From the NCBI GenBank assembly GCA_035652335.1, contig DASRDZ010000037.1, forward strand, positions 12,906 to 76,905: a stretch of 64,000 bases of DNA, given 5' to 3'. Position 1 is the first letter of the stretch, and each line of letters begins with the position of its first letter. A model generated the notes under the pieces. That model did not search any database and was not told where the DNA came from. It saw only the letters and a list, made by a program, of their open reading frames with translations. The DNA is from DASRDZ01 sp035652335 (lineage in GTDB: Bacteria; Chloroflexota; Dormibacteria; Aeolococcales; Aeolococcaceae). The position numbers were made by a program, and so were the translations under genes. Positions 46,627 through 54,672 of this stretch are shown here, in pieces.

Positions 46627-47532
46627 ATGGCGCCATCGGAATGGGAGAGGACCTTTCGGGGCTGGACAGGTCCATCCAGCGACACAGAACAAGAGAAATG
46701 CGCCAACGCAGAGCGGGCCGTTAAGTCGGCTATCAAGGCGAGTGCCACCCTGGCGAGGCGCAACGTTAGCGTCTTCACCCAGGGCTCCTATCGCAACAAC
46801 ACGAACGTCAAGATCGAGAGTGATGTCGACATCTGCGTCCTGTGCACCGACACCATCGACCTCGATTTCACTTTCGGTAAAGGATTGGACCTTGCGGCTG
46901 TTGGTCTTGAGCCCGCCACGTATGCGTATGCGGATTTCAAGAGCGAGGTCGAGGCTGCGTTAGTAGCTCACTTTGGGAAGGCTGCGGTGCACCGCGGCGA
47001 CAAGGCCTTCGACATCCATGAGAACAGCTATCGGGTGGACGCCGACGTCGTAGCCTGTTTCGAGCATCGCCGATACACGGGCACCGCGGACCGGTTCTCG
47101 GCAATCAAGGGGACTGCCTTTCGGCCCGATTCGGGTGGTCTAATCCTCAATTGGCCAGATCAGCACTATGCGAATGGCGTCAAGAAGAACGACGCTACGA
47201 GTCGTCGGTTCAAGCAACTGGTCCGCATTGTCAAGCGACTTCGCTATTACATGGAAGAGCAGGGCGTCGCTGCAGCGAAGGGCATACCCTCGTACTTGGT
47301 GGAGTGCTTGGTGTGGAACGTCCCCAACGGAGACTTCGGGCATAGCAACTACGTGGCCGATATCCGGCATGTTCTGGCGCACTTGTACAACAACACGACG
47401 AGCGACGAAGGTTGTGGGGAATGGGGCGAGGTGAATGAGCTCAAGTACCTGTTTCGTCCATGGCAGCCCTGGTCACGGCAGCAGGCGCATGCGTTTGTTG
47501 ACGCGGCGTGGGACTTCATTGGGTTCTCATGA
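46627..47532 (+). CDS. CD-NTase (cGAS/DncV-like nucleotidyltransferase), CBASS signal synthase
   Basis: 301 residues. The catalytic motif is QGSYRNNTNVKIESDVDICV: G53-S54, then Asp66 and Asp68, with the third Asp in SYRVDADVV (138/140). The OAS1-like C-terminal helical part follows (FKQLVRIVKRLRYYMEEQ, IPSYLVECLVWNV). Upon phage infection such enzymes make a cyclic di- or trinucleotide. AGGGAG lies 9 bases before ATG; an upstream in-frame GTG (46552) is less likely. It overlaps the effector gene by 4 bases. The nucleotide made cannot be told from sequence. Confidence 0.9.
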   Translation: MAPSEWERTFRGWTGPSSDTEQEKCANAERAVKSAIKASATLARRNVSVFTQGSYRNNTNVKIESDVDICVLCTDTIDLDFTFGKGLDLAAVGLEPATYAYADFKSEVEAALVAHFGKAAVHRGDKAFDIHENSYRVDADVVACFEHRRYTGTADRFSAIKGTAFRPDSGGLILNWPDQHYANGVKKNDATSRRFKQLVRIVKRLRYYMEEQGVAAAKGIPSYLVECLVWNVPNGDFGHSNYVADIRHVLAHLYNNTTSDEGCGEWGEVNELKYLFRPWQPWSRQQAHAFVDAAWDFIGFS

Positions 47533-48170
47533 GACTGACACGCCTTCAGCTCCAGGCGATCCTCTATCTGGCGGGTGGGCTGTGGATCGCGGCCCTGATC
47601 CTCTCCGGAACGGCCCTACCTGCGGGTTTCTACCGGCCAGTTGGCGTTGTCATCGCTGCCGTATTGCTCGTCGTTGGCGCTTTTGAAACGCTGGTATGGC
47701 GGTTACGTATTCTGCATCCGTGGTTCGTGGCCACGCCGGTCCTGCGAGGGACTTGGCGCGGTGAGTTGAGCACAATGTGGATCGATCCAGTAACGGGCCA
47801 GCCCCCGGCGCCGGCGCTCGTATTCCTCGTGGTGCGGCAGACGCTCTCCCGACTGTCGGTCCGTCTACTGACCCAGGAGACCGCGTCTACTACTCTTGCC
47901 GCGGACATTTGCCCAGAACCAGACGGTGTAACGCTGATGGCCTACGTCTATCGGAACGAACCTCCCATCAGCATCCAATCCCGGAGTCCGGTCCATCGAG
48001 GCGCCGCTGTGCTGAGAGTGTATGGCGATCCCGCCTACTGCCTGGAGGGGGACTACTGGACCGACCGCGACAGCAAGGGCATCATCCGCTTCGACGGCCG
48101 GTCAAGGCGAATCCACTTTGATTACACGACAGCCCTCGCCGATACGTACACGACCCACCAATCGCGCTGA
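47529..48170 (+). CDS. Cap15-like CBASS effector (2TM plus beta-barrel)
   Basis: 213 residues. Two N-terminal helices (AILYLAGGLWIAALILSG and VGVVIAAVLLVVGAFETLVW) are followed by a beta-rich domain that starts with PVLRGTWRGELSTMW, the typical opening of the S-2TM-beta (Cap15) receptor barrel. These effectors bind the cyclic nucleotide and disrupt the inner membrane, killing the infected cell. With the CD-NTase alone this is a minimal type I CBASS; no Cap2/Cap3 or HORMA/TRIP13 genes are present. Confidence 0.85.
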   Translation: MRLTRLQLQAILYLAGGLWIAALILSGTALPAGFYRPVGVVIAAVLLVVGAFETLVWRLRILHPWFVATPVLRGTWRGELSTMWIDPVTGQPPAPALVFLVVRQTLSRLSVRLLTQETASTTLAADICPEPDGVTLMAYVYRNEPPISIQSRSPVHRGAAVLRVYGDPAYCLEGDYWTDRDSKGIIRFDGRSRRIHFDYTTALADTYTTHQSR

Positions 48171-48189
48171 TGGACGATGAAGTGGTCGT
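48168..48189 (+). other. Short gap between CBASS and the convergent gene
   Basis: Only about 20 bases separate the effector stop from the stop of the minus-strand gene. No terminator hairpin is seen. Confidence 0.4.
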
Positions 48190-49161
48190 TCAACAATGGT
48201 CGCAGGGTCCGGTCCCGGCAAGGTTTGTAAGTTGTAGGTCGGCACCGTGAACCTCAAGGGCGGTCCTCAACTTCTTCACTCTCGGTTCAAGCTGCAGCCG
48301 ATCGCAGACCTCGGGCCACGTCGGCATCTCGGTCCAGAGACGATTCACAAAGTCCCTTATGCTGGAGAACTCCTCCGGTCGTTGACGAGACGCCAAGACC
48401 CATCCGCCGTCTAAAGCCACGTCACCGATCCCACTGTCATCAGGCTCGAACGTCCATTCCCACGGGGGGACCGGGGTGGGGCGGCCCTCTAATAGTTGCC
48501 GGAATCGTTCAGTTAGGATCGATTCCAAGGCACCGCATCGTTGCCACATGGCCATGACGTTCCGATCCTTGATGAGTTGTGGCAATCGGCCTCGGAACTG
48601 TTGGATCGCGGCGTCCAGTTTGGGTGCCAAGTCGGCATACTCCTCACGCCACCGCCAAACCGGGCTATCCGGTACATGTGCTTCGAAGTCCGCAAACAGG
48701 AGCAGGTCCCTATACGAAGGCGACGCGTCGACCTTCGTGAGAAGCGGCAGTACGCTTCGCAAGTCGGCTTCGTGCTTCGAATTGAGCGGTTTGCGCGACA
48801 ACGCGCCCATTGCGCGTCGCAGTTGGTTCCGTTGCTGATAGGGAGCCCGTACAAAGCACCAAAGGAACATCATGAACAGCGCTGCCGTCAGGCCGACGAC
48901 ACCGCCAATTGAAGCCCGAAGCGCCGTAGCGCCTGTGGTGTCCGGCTCTGCGACGACATGTCCCGCGATCCTCACCGCAGTCTGCGGAAATGCGATGGCT
49001 CCTACCACGGCGCCAGCAACGCCGGTGGCGCACATCAGCATGATGCCTCGAAGGCTCTCAGCCATGTCCTTGGTGCCTACAAATGACCAGACGATGGCGC
49101 CCTTCGTCGCGGCGTCCTGCCGGTAGGACTCCTGGTGCGCTCTCACGCTCCGATCGGGCAT
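48190..49161 (-). CDS. Unknown two-helix membrane protein next to CBASS
   Basis: 323 residues. Helices near 38-60 and 80-103 (GVAGAVVGAIAFP, GVVGLTAALFMMFLWCFV), then 220 cytoplasmic residues with helical character (FEAHVPDSPVWRWREEYADL, MWQRCGALESILTERFRQLL). No known family. It is leaderless: TATGAT, 6 bases, ATG. Position beside CBASS and the shape '2TM plus soluble domain' make a defence or immunity role possible, without direct evidence. Confidence 0.6.
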   Translation of the reverse strand: MPDRSVRAHQESYRQDAATKGAIVWSFVGTKDMAESLRGIMLMCATGVAGAVVGAIAFPQTAVRIAGHVVAEPDTTGATALRASIGGVVGLTAALFMMFLWCFVRAPYQQRNQLRRAMGALSRKPLNSKHEADLRSVLPLLTKVDASPSYRDLLLFADFEAHVPDSPVWRWREEYADLAPKLDAAIQQFRGRLPQLIKDRNVMAMWQRCGALESILTERFRQLLEGRPTPVPPWEWTFEPDDSGIGDVALDGGWVLASRQRPEEFSSIRDFVNRLWTEMPTWPEVCDRLQLEPRVKKLRTALEVHGADLQLTNLAGTGPCDHC

Positions 49162-49167
49162 TGGGCG

Positions 49168-49173
49168 ATCATA
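49168..49173 (-). promoter_or_regulatory. -10 box of the leaderless gene 48190-49161
   Basis: TATGAT on the minus strand, 6 bases before its ATG. Confidence 0.5.
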
Positions 49174-49226
49174 GGCCGGCGGCTACCATGAAGGTAAGAG
49201 CTAGGGTGCTACAAGGGGAAGGCGTT

Positions 49227-49505
49227 ATGACCAGCAGCTGGACTGAGGCGTTCCGCGAATGGCATGATAGGGCGGTGCAGCAAGGGAAGAAGGTCTCCGA
49301 GATACTGGCAGCCTGCCGGCGCGATGAAACCGGAGTCATTAATCACACACGCTCTCAACGAGATTGCCGTCGAACTCTCCCTCCATCGGATGGCGCTAGG
49401 AGCAGTCAGGATGGGAGTGGAGCGCGGCGATCTCTCCGCGCCGTCGGCCACCACCCACGGCGGCGACTAACGTGCGCTTCGGCGATTTCGCGTAGGCGTC
49501 GGTGA
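49227..49505 (+). CDS. Small ORF with strong ribosome site, probably frameshifted into the next frame
   Basis: AAGGGGAAGG precedes ATG at good spacing. The first 35 or so codons look coding (WTEAFREWHDRAVQQGKKVSEILAAC, helical). The rest of the frame is Arg/Ser-rich and looks non-coding. The good coding signal moves to the frame starting at ATG 49324. Either two overlapping small genes or one gene with a frameshift near 49320. Confidence 0.4.
   Translation: MTSSWTEAFREWHDRAVQQGKKVSEILAACRRDETGVINHTRSQRDCRRTLPPSDGARSSQDGSGARRSLRAVGHHPRRRLTCASAISRRRR
49324..49470 (+). CDS. Second half of the small helical protein (48 residues)
   Basis: MKPESLITHALNEIAVELSL and MALGAVRMGVERGDLSAP make an amphipathic, HTH-sized peptide. 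It starts inside the preceding small ORF in another frame, with no own ribosome site. Confidence 0.35.
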   Translation: MKPESLITHALNEIAVELSLHRMALGAVRMGVERGDLSAPSATTHGGD

Positions 49506-49557
49506 ACCTGCATGGACGAGATCGCGCGTAGGTCATGACAAGTGGAGAGTGGTAGCG

Positions 49558-51027
49558 TCAGCCGCTCTGTTGCAACAGTTCCGCGGGCAACTTCCAGCCA
49601 GGCCGCAAGTCGAGTGCACGGTGGAGATGACGCCCTGCCAGATCGACTTGGCCAGCGAGGAGCGCGACCATACCGATGTCGCATTGCGCATCGGCGTCTT
49701 CGGCGGCGACGCGGTTGACCCGAGCGGCCTCCATGAGAGCGGCGTCAAGGTGCCCGTCGCGCGCTAGGGTCACAGCGAGGCGACGGCGAGCTTCGACATC
49801 AGAGGGCGCGAGCTCGCAAACACGCCGGTAGTTGGCTACAGCCGTCGCCAGCGCCCCCCGGTTATAGGCGGCAGCTGCCGCGTTGAAATATGCACGCACG
49901 AGACGGTCACCAACCTCAGCCGCTGATATCCCGATAGCCGTGGCTGCCACCAGGTGATCGATTGCAGCCTCAGGCTCATTCAACTGGAGCAACGCTTCGG
50001 CGAGATTGAGACGCGCATCACCGTTCTCGGGATCGAGCTCCAGGACGCGGGAGAACTTGGTCGCTGCGGTCGCGTGGTCCCCAAGCTCGCCAGCGGAAGT
50101 TGCCTCTTCGAAGAGCCTCTCGACCATCGTTGGATCGTGCTGTGCGGCCGCGGCGGCGGCATCAGCTTGCGGGGTGGCGATTCGAGAGCTGGTGGGACCC
50201 GCAGCGAAGGCCACCCGGCCGAAGTCACTCTCGGGGAGAGCTTGGATGAAGGCGTCGACCATCGCGTCTACGGCTGGTGCCACTTCATACGGACCTGGAA
50301 AGGTATATCCGAGAGCATCGCGCAGTTTCTCCAGGCGCTGTAGGTCCTCTACCCTGTGCACCACTGAGCCAATCCAAGTGAGCGCCAGCTGCACTGCGAG
50401 CGTTGAGCCGACCTTCGCGTCTTCCCGTATATCGGGCCGCACTTCATGAAGGAGGCGATCGAGCTCGCTAACAAGCGCTGGGTCCGGTTCTAGCGGCAGA
50501 CGCCAAAAGGTGAGGTTCCCCACGTTGTCGAAAGACACCGCAGCTAAGTGGTCCTTCGGATGGACGATGCCCTTGTGGCGGACATGCAACGCGACCCGGT
50601 GCAGATACAAGATCGTCGCTTGTGCGTCCGTGGCTAGGCCGCCGTCGCCTCGTTCCGCGGCGGTGGCGAGGGTGGACCAATTCTTCATCGGTAGCACACC
50701 AAAGGCCGCTACGCATCGGGTCGACAGCTGCAGGCCAACTTCCAGGTAGATGAGGAAAGTCTCATAGTCGATAGTACAGGCGTTGAGCACACGCTCACGA
50801 ACGTCTGGGTCGGCAGGGGCATGATAGTGATGGTGAGCGTGCGTGCCGGCGGGACCGGACGGCAGAAACAGCTCACCGAGGTCGGTGCATAGTCGATTCC
50901 AAGCCAACCGCATCCGCTCAACGGCGGTGGCCAGGTTTGTCGCACCGGCAGGGTCAGCGTCCCGACACGCTTCGGCTAGGCAGAGCCAACGGTCGAAGTT
51001 GATGGGTTTCCAAGACAAGGTCGACAC
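49558..51027 (-). CDS. TPR-repeat protein of unknown function
   Basis: 489 residues. The N-terminal 320 residues are helical, with a His-rich patch (THAHHHYHAP near 65) and ILYLHRVALHVRHKGIVHPKDH. The C-terminal part has about four TPR-like repeats (ATAATKFSRVLELDPENGDARLNLAEALLQ and VANYRRVCELAPSDVEARRRLAVTLA). The start GTG 51027 follows CAGAAT by 6 bases; ATG 51102 is an alternative. HEPN- or STAND-associated TPR proteins are frequent in defence islands, but no catalytic domain is seen here. Confidence 0.6.
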   Translation of the reverse strand: MSTLSWKPINFDRWLCLAEACRDADPAGATNLATAVERMRLAWNRLCTDLGELFLPSGPAGTHAHHHYHAPADPDVRERVLNACTIDYETFLIYLEVGLQLSTRCVAAFGVLPMKNWSTLATAAERGDGGLATDAQATILYLHRVALHVRHKGIVHPKDHLAAVSFDNVGNLTFWRLPLEPDPALVSELDRLLHEVRPDIREDAKVGSTLAVQLALTWIGSVVHRVEDLQRLEKLRDALGYTFPGPYEVAPAVDAMVDAFIQALPESDFGRVAFAAGPTSSRIATPQADAAAAAAQHDPTMVERLFEEATSAGELGDHATAATKFSRVLELDPENGDARLNLAEALLQLNEPEAAIDHLVAATAIGISAAEVGDRLVRAYFNAAAAAYNRGALATAVANYRRVCELAPSDVEARRRLAVTLARDGHLDAALMEAARVNRVAAEDADAQCDIGMVALLAGQVDLAGRHLHRALDLRPGWKLPAELLQQSG

Positions 51028-51102
51028 GCAACCATTCTGCCATCCGAGGGAACCACGCCGGGCAGTGATAGGCCGGGCGGCGTAGACGAGCGAGTGGTCC
51101 AC

Positions 51103-51250
51103 CGTGACTGCGGTTTTGCTGCGTCACTGGGTCGGGCCACGATCAGGACTACGAAAGGCGTGTGTCCGGCCTCCGGTTGCGGTGGCGATGAAGATGCGGC
51201 TCGTGCCCCTCCCCACGAACACGGCAATGAGCTTTGACGATTCCGGATGC
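51103..51250 (+). other. Intergenic region before the transfer/replication operon
   Basis: No convincing gene or structure is seen here; the two-block motif begins at its right end. Confidence 0.4.
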
Positions 51251-51292
51251 CGCTGACCGTAATGCATGCGGCGCTCCTGGCTCTTATTCCTC
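51251..51292 (+). promoter_or_regulatory. Two-block ICE promoter/operator motif, copy 2
   Basis: CGCTGACCGTAATG, 13 bases, TGGCTCTTATTCCTC, 61 bp before the first small ORF of the SSB-FtsK-Rep operon. Blocks and gap match copy 1 at 39386. Confidence 0.65.
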
Positions 51293-51353
51293 GTCCTGTG
51301 CAGTGCTGGCCGGCAGCACTCGCGCCTCGGAGATCATAGAGGAGGAGTGAAGC

Positions 51354-51488
51354 ATGACCACCATCGAGATGCCCGCGAACGTCGTGGTGCTGACGGGCCG
51401 AGCGCGCCGGCGCTGGCTGTCGGACCGCGCGCTACGCAGAAAGGCACGAGCGTTCAGTGACCGCGCGCGCCGCGAGGTGCGCACATGA
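51354..51488 (+). CDS. Small basic protein, first gene of the transfer operon (44 residues)
   Basis: GAGGAGG ribosome site, ATG, and an Arg-rich helical product (TGRARRRWLSDRALRRKARAF). The stop overlaps the SSB start (ATGA), so it is translated with the operon. It may bind DNA or serve as a translation leader. Confidence 0.6.
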   Translation: MTTIEMPANVVVLTGRARRRWLSDRALRRKARAFSDRARREVRT

Positions 51489-51874
51489 ACACCGTGCACC
51501 TGGTCGGCAAGGTCGCGTCGGATATCAAGCTTCAGGAGTTCGGTGCCTCGACAGGAGGCGACACGCGCGCAAAAGCCTCGTTCCTGATCGCGGTGCGCCG
51601 TGCTGTGGCACGCCGCACCGACGCGGCGCGCAAGGCGGACATGATCCGCGTCGAGACCTGGGGAAGCCAGGCCCGCAACTTGGTGAAGTTCAACGAGAAG
51701 GGTTCGCGCATCGCGGTGACCGGCCGCATCCGCGGCGAGTTCTACAACCCGGACGGAGGCGATCGCGGTGGCCAGCTCCGCACCGTCGTCGTGGCCGAGG
51801 AGATCGTCTACCTCACTCCGCCCGCGACAGATGACACGGCCGCCGCCGCCAAGGGAACGGCGAAGAGCCGGTGA
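51485..51874 (+). CDS. Single-stranded DNA-binding protein
   Basis: 129 residues, one OB fold: MNTVHLVGKVASDIKLQ, then IRVETWGSQARNLVKFNEKGSRIAVTGRI, the usual SSB pattern. It lacks the acidic DDDIPF-like tail, so it probably does not recruit host replication proteins the way SSB does. It would coat the transferred strand during rolling-circle steps. Confidence 0.82.
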   Translation: MNTVHLVGKVASDIKLQEFGASTGGDTRAKASFLIAVRRAVARRTDAARKADMIRVETWGSQARNLVKFNEKGSRIAVTGRIRGEFYNPDGGDRGGQLRTVVVAEEIVYLTPPATDDTAAAAKGTAKSR

Positions 51875-53256
51875 CGCAGGGAACGGGCGCCCCGCCCAGC
51901 CGCAGTCTTGCGGACGCCCTGGTCGACGGCGCCGTCCGCGCCGCCACCACCCCGGCCGCGCTTGCGGGGATCGCGGCCCTCCTCGTCGTCAGGGAGCTCC
52001 GGCTCCCTGGCGGCGTCTCCCTCGCCGTCGGCGCCGCGGTGGCCACACTCGGCGGAGCCCTGACGCTCTGGACGATGGTCCTGTCGACACCGGCGCAGCT
52101 CCGCCGCGCGATGGTCGACGTGGGCCTCCACCAGCGCGCCGGCGTCGACCACGTCCGGGGACCGGTCCTCAAGGGGCGCCCCCGCCGCTACGGCGACACG
52201 CTGCTCACCCGCTGGCTCCTGCCGCCTGGCCTCGCGCTCCGTGCCGTCCAGGAGCGGCAGGACGTCATCGAGCAGCGGCTGTCCTGCGAGCTCTCCTGCT
52301 GGATGGAGGGGGGCCTGCTCCACGTCGAGCTGTTGCGCCGCCGCATCCCGAACCGTGTGGAGTTCGCCGACTTCTACGCTGATCCCCCTCCTGCCTCGCC
52401 GCTGGCCGTCGGGCTGGGGGTCGGCCGGCGGGGACCGCTGTGGGCTGACCTCTCGACCGTGCCGCACCTGCTGGTCGGCGGAATGACCGGCGGCGGCAAG
52501 TCGGTGTTCCTCACCCAAGCCCTGACAGGCCTGCTCCTCAGCGCCACGCCCGCCGAGCTGCAGCTGGTCTGTATCGACCTCAAGGGCGGTGTGGAGCTGA
52601 CGCTCTTCGGCCGCCTGCCCCACGCCCTCACACCGGTCGCCGACACGGTCGAGGCGGCCAACGCCGTCCTGACCATGGTGCGGGCCGAGCTGGATCACCG
52701 GCTGGCTGCCCTGCGGGCGACGGGGCATCGCGATCTCGAGGCCAGGGCGGCCGCCGGGCTGCCCCGCTGGCCGCGCGTCCTGGTCGCCGTCGACGAGCTG
52801 GCCGAGCTCACGCTGCGGGACCACGGGCAAGACAAAGCCGCCCGCGAGCACCAACAAGGGGCGAGCGCGCGGCTGTGCGAGATCGCCCGATTGGGACGCG
52901 CGGCGGGAATCCACCTGCTCTGCTGCACACAGCGACCTGACGCCGAGGCCGTGCCTGGGCAGCTCAAGGCCAACCTGGCCGGGACGGTCGCGTTCCGCGT
53001 GCGCTCGCGGGTCAACAGCCAGATCCTGCTCGACTCCGACCGGGCCGCCATGCTGCCGCCTCGACCAGGCCGCGCCGTGTGGGCGCACGAGCGCATGGAG
53101 GAATTCCAGGCCGTCTACATCAGCGCCGCCGAGAGTGAGCAGCTGCTCCGGGATCGGTGGGGCACGATGCAAGTAACACCGTGCCCCCAAAAGCCAGTGC
53201 CGGAGGCGCCCCTTAACTACGGAGACGACTCCACGCGCGCGAGAGGTGTGCGATGA
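51871..53256 (+). CDS. FtsK/SpoIIIE-type DNA-pumping ATPase, putative coupling protein
   Basis: 461 residues. Two N-terminal hydrophobic segments are followed by the motor domain with Walker A VGGMTGGGKSVFLTQAL near residue 205 and Walker B RVLVAVDELAEL near 305. RLGRAAGIHLLCCTQRPDAE is typical of the FtsK/TcpA sensor region. In ICEs with a Rep_trans relaxase this protein brings the DNA to the secretion channel. GTG overlaps the SSB stop. Confidence 0.85.
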   Translation: MTQGTGAPPSRSLADALVDGAVRAATTPAALAGIAALLVVRELRLPGGVSLAVGAAVATLGGALTLWTMVLSTPAQLRRAMVDVGLHQRAGVDHVRGPVLKGRPRRYGDTLLTRWLLPPGLALRAVQERQDVIEQRLSCELSCWMEGGLLHVELLRRRIPNRVEFADFYADPPPASPLAVGLGVGRRGPLWADLSTVPHLLVGGMTGGGKSVFLTQALTGLLLSATPAELQLVCIDLKGGVELTLFGRLPHALTPVADTVEAANAVLTMVRAELDHRLAALRATGHRDLEARAAAGLPRWPRVLVAVDELAELTLRDHGQDKAAREHQQGASARLCEIARLGRAAGIHLLCCTQRPDAEAVPGQLKANLAGTVAFRVRSRVNSQILLDSDRAAMLPPRPGRAVWAHERMEEFQAVYISAAESEQLLRDRWGTMQVTPCPQKPVPEAPLNYGDDSTRARGVR

Positions 53257-54452
53257 GAGGGGTGCGCGTCCTTGCTGCTGGGCTGGACAGCGTGTACGTC
53301 TCGGCGCACGGCGTCCTGCGTGACGGGCTGCTCACCGTCCTGCGTGCGCTGCAGCACGACGCGGCCACCGAGAGCGAGCCCGTCGTCGTGGAGCTACGCG
53401 AAGACGCCGGTGCGTTCCTGCTGCGGCCGCACGGCTGGCGCGGGTACCCGGTGCGCATGGATGCGCCGAACTACACCGTCTGCATCGGTGCCGCGAAGCC
53501 GTTCCCGCCGGTGTACGTCATGGTCCGGTCGTCCTTCCTGCACCACATGGGCGCCGAGGACGCCGTGGCCCTGACGCGCGAGATGGTCGAGCGTGACCTG
53601 TTCGGCGCTCCCGTCCCGCTCCAGGTGTCGCGCGCCGACGTGTACGCCGACGTGCAGGGCTGGCGTCCCGTCCCTGGCGACCTCCACCGCTTCATCTGCC
53701 GGGCGTCGTGGCGCCGTCTGTTCGAGGAGCCCGTCACCGAGGTGGAGGTGCCGCGACGGCTGCACAGCATCGGACGCCGCTTCTCGGGCTTCGTGTTCGG
53801 CAAGGGCGATGTCGTGGCCCGCGTCTACGACAAGACCCTGGAGCTGGCCCACCGCGGCGAGACCTGGCCGCAGGTGGTGTGGACTGGATACGACGAGGCT
53901 CGGCCGGTCTGGCGCGTGGAGTTCCAGTTCCGCCGCCGTGCGCTCCACGAGTTCGGCGTCGGCCACGTCCACGAGCTGTTGGCAGGACGGCAAGACCTTT
54001 GGGAGTACGGGACACGCTGGTTGTCGCTCCGGCGCCGTGTGCCAGGACTGCGACCGGGCCGATGGCCCGAGGCCAACGCCTGGACGGTCATCCGCGACGC
54101 TCGGATGGGATCGCCGAGATCTGGCCTGGTGCGGCAGCGCATCTACGAGGCCAGCGTCGAGCGCCTGGTCCGCGGCTTCGTGGGCTACAGCACCTCCCTT
54201 GCTGCGGCGGGTGCGATCGGTGACGTGGCCTCGCTGATTCAGACGGTGCCGCCGGCGCAGCGGTACGTCGTGCATCGCGGCATGTCCCTGGACGATGTGA
54301 TCGCGCGCAAGCGCGCCCTTCGTCTGAGTGCGCAACCGTCCTTCACGGTCGGACGGTGCCAACAAGGGGACATGCAAGGGGACCCCGACGCGGCGGCGCA
54401 GCCGCCGCGTCGGGGCGGTGGTGGTGCCCCCTATATGGAGCCCGCGTCGTGA
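53253..54452 (+). CDS. Rep_trans-type replication initiator/relaxase
   Basis: 399 residues. Signature stretches VSRADVYADVQG, RRFSGFVFGKGDVVARVYDKTLEL and PVWRVEFQFRRRAL match the replication initiation factor family (Pfam Rep_trans), to which ICEBs1 NicK and Tn916 Orf20 belong. The catalytic Tyr is likely in the RVYDKT segment. It nicks the element for rolling-circle replication and transfer. The C-terminal 30 residues are low-complexity and coincide with a DNA hairpin. Confidence 0.82.
   Translation: MRGVRVLAAGLDSVYVSAHGVLRDGLLTVLRALQHDAATESEPVVVELREDAGAFLLRPHGWRGYPVRMDAPNYTVCIGAAKPFPPVYVMVRSSFLHHMGAEDAVALTREMVERDLFGAPVPLQVSRADVYADVQGWRPVPGDLHRFICRASWRRLFEEPVTEVEVPRRLHSIGRRFSGFVFGKGDVVARVYDKTLELAHRGETWPQVVWTGYDEARPVWRVEFQFRRRALHEFGVGHVHELLAGRQDLWEYGTRWLSLRRRVPGLRPGRWPEANAWTVIRDARMGSPRSGLVRQRIYEASVERLVRGFVGYSTSLAAAGAIGDVASLIQTVPPAQRYVVHRGMSLDDVIARKRALRLSAQPSFTVGRCQQGDMQGDPDAAAQPPRRGGGGAPYMEPAS
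54364..54415 (+). repeat. Tandem octamer plus perfect 15-bp hairpin in the 3' end of rep
   Basis: AAGGGGAC occurs at 54364 and 54376 (12-bp period). Directly after it lies a perfect stem of 15 bp beginning CCCCGACG with loop GCA (54383-54415). It could be the nick/replication origin recognised by Rep or a terminator; it constrains the encoded C-terminus. Confidence 0.6.
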
Positions 54453-54625
54453 GCCGCCCCAACCGTCCGTGCCTGCGCACGCCTCTTCCGCCCGCGCCTG
54501 ATCCGCGTCCGTGGGACGACGCGGCGGACGAGCGCCTGCGCATCTACGCGCACGCTGTGGTGGACCTCGCGATCCGGTTGCGCGCGCGTCGTCGCGAGAT
54601 GGAAGGCTTGACGAAGGGGCGTTGA
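54449..54625 (+). CDS. Small unknown protein (58 residues) after rep
   Basis: GTG overlaps the rep stop (GTGA). Pro-rich first half, then a helix RLRIYAHAVVDLAIRLRARRREMEG. No family recognised. Probably translated with rep. Confidence 0.6.
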   Translation: MSRPNRPCLRTPLPPAPDPRPWDDAADERLRIYAHAVVDLAIRLRARRREMEGLTKGR

Positions 54626-54650
54626 ATCTTGTACAGTATGCATGTACAAC
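54622..54650 (+). promoter_or_regulatory. Promoter/operator of the excision module
   Basis: TTGAAT (54622-54627), 17-bp spacer, TACAAC (54645-54650). The perfect inverted repeat TTGTACA-N7-TGTACAA (54629-54649) overlaps the spacer and the -10 box, a classic repressor site. No matching repressor gene is obvious in the element. Confidence 0.6.
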
Positions 54651-54672
54651 AGATCATCACGGAAGGGACACG

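Noticed and set aside
46511..46963. Leaderless GTG at 46511 just after the CBASS -10 box
   Set aside because: The gap is only 3 bases and the frame is not the CD-NTase frame; ATG 46627 has a proper ribosome site.
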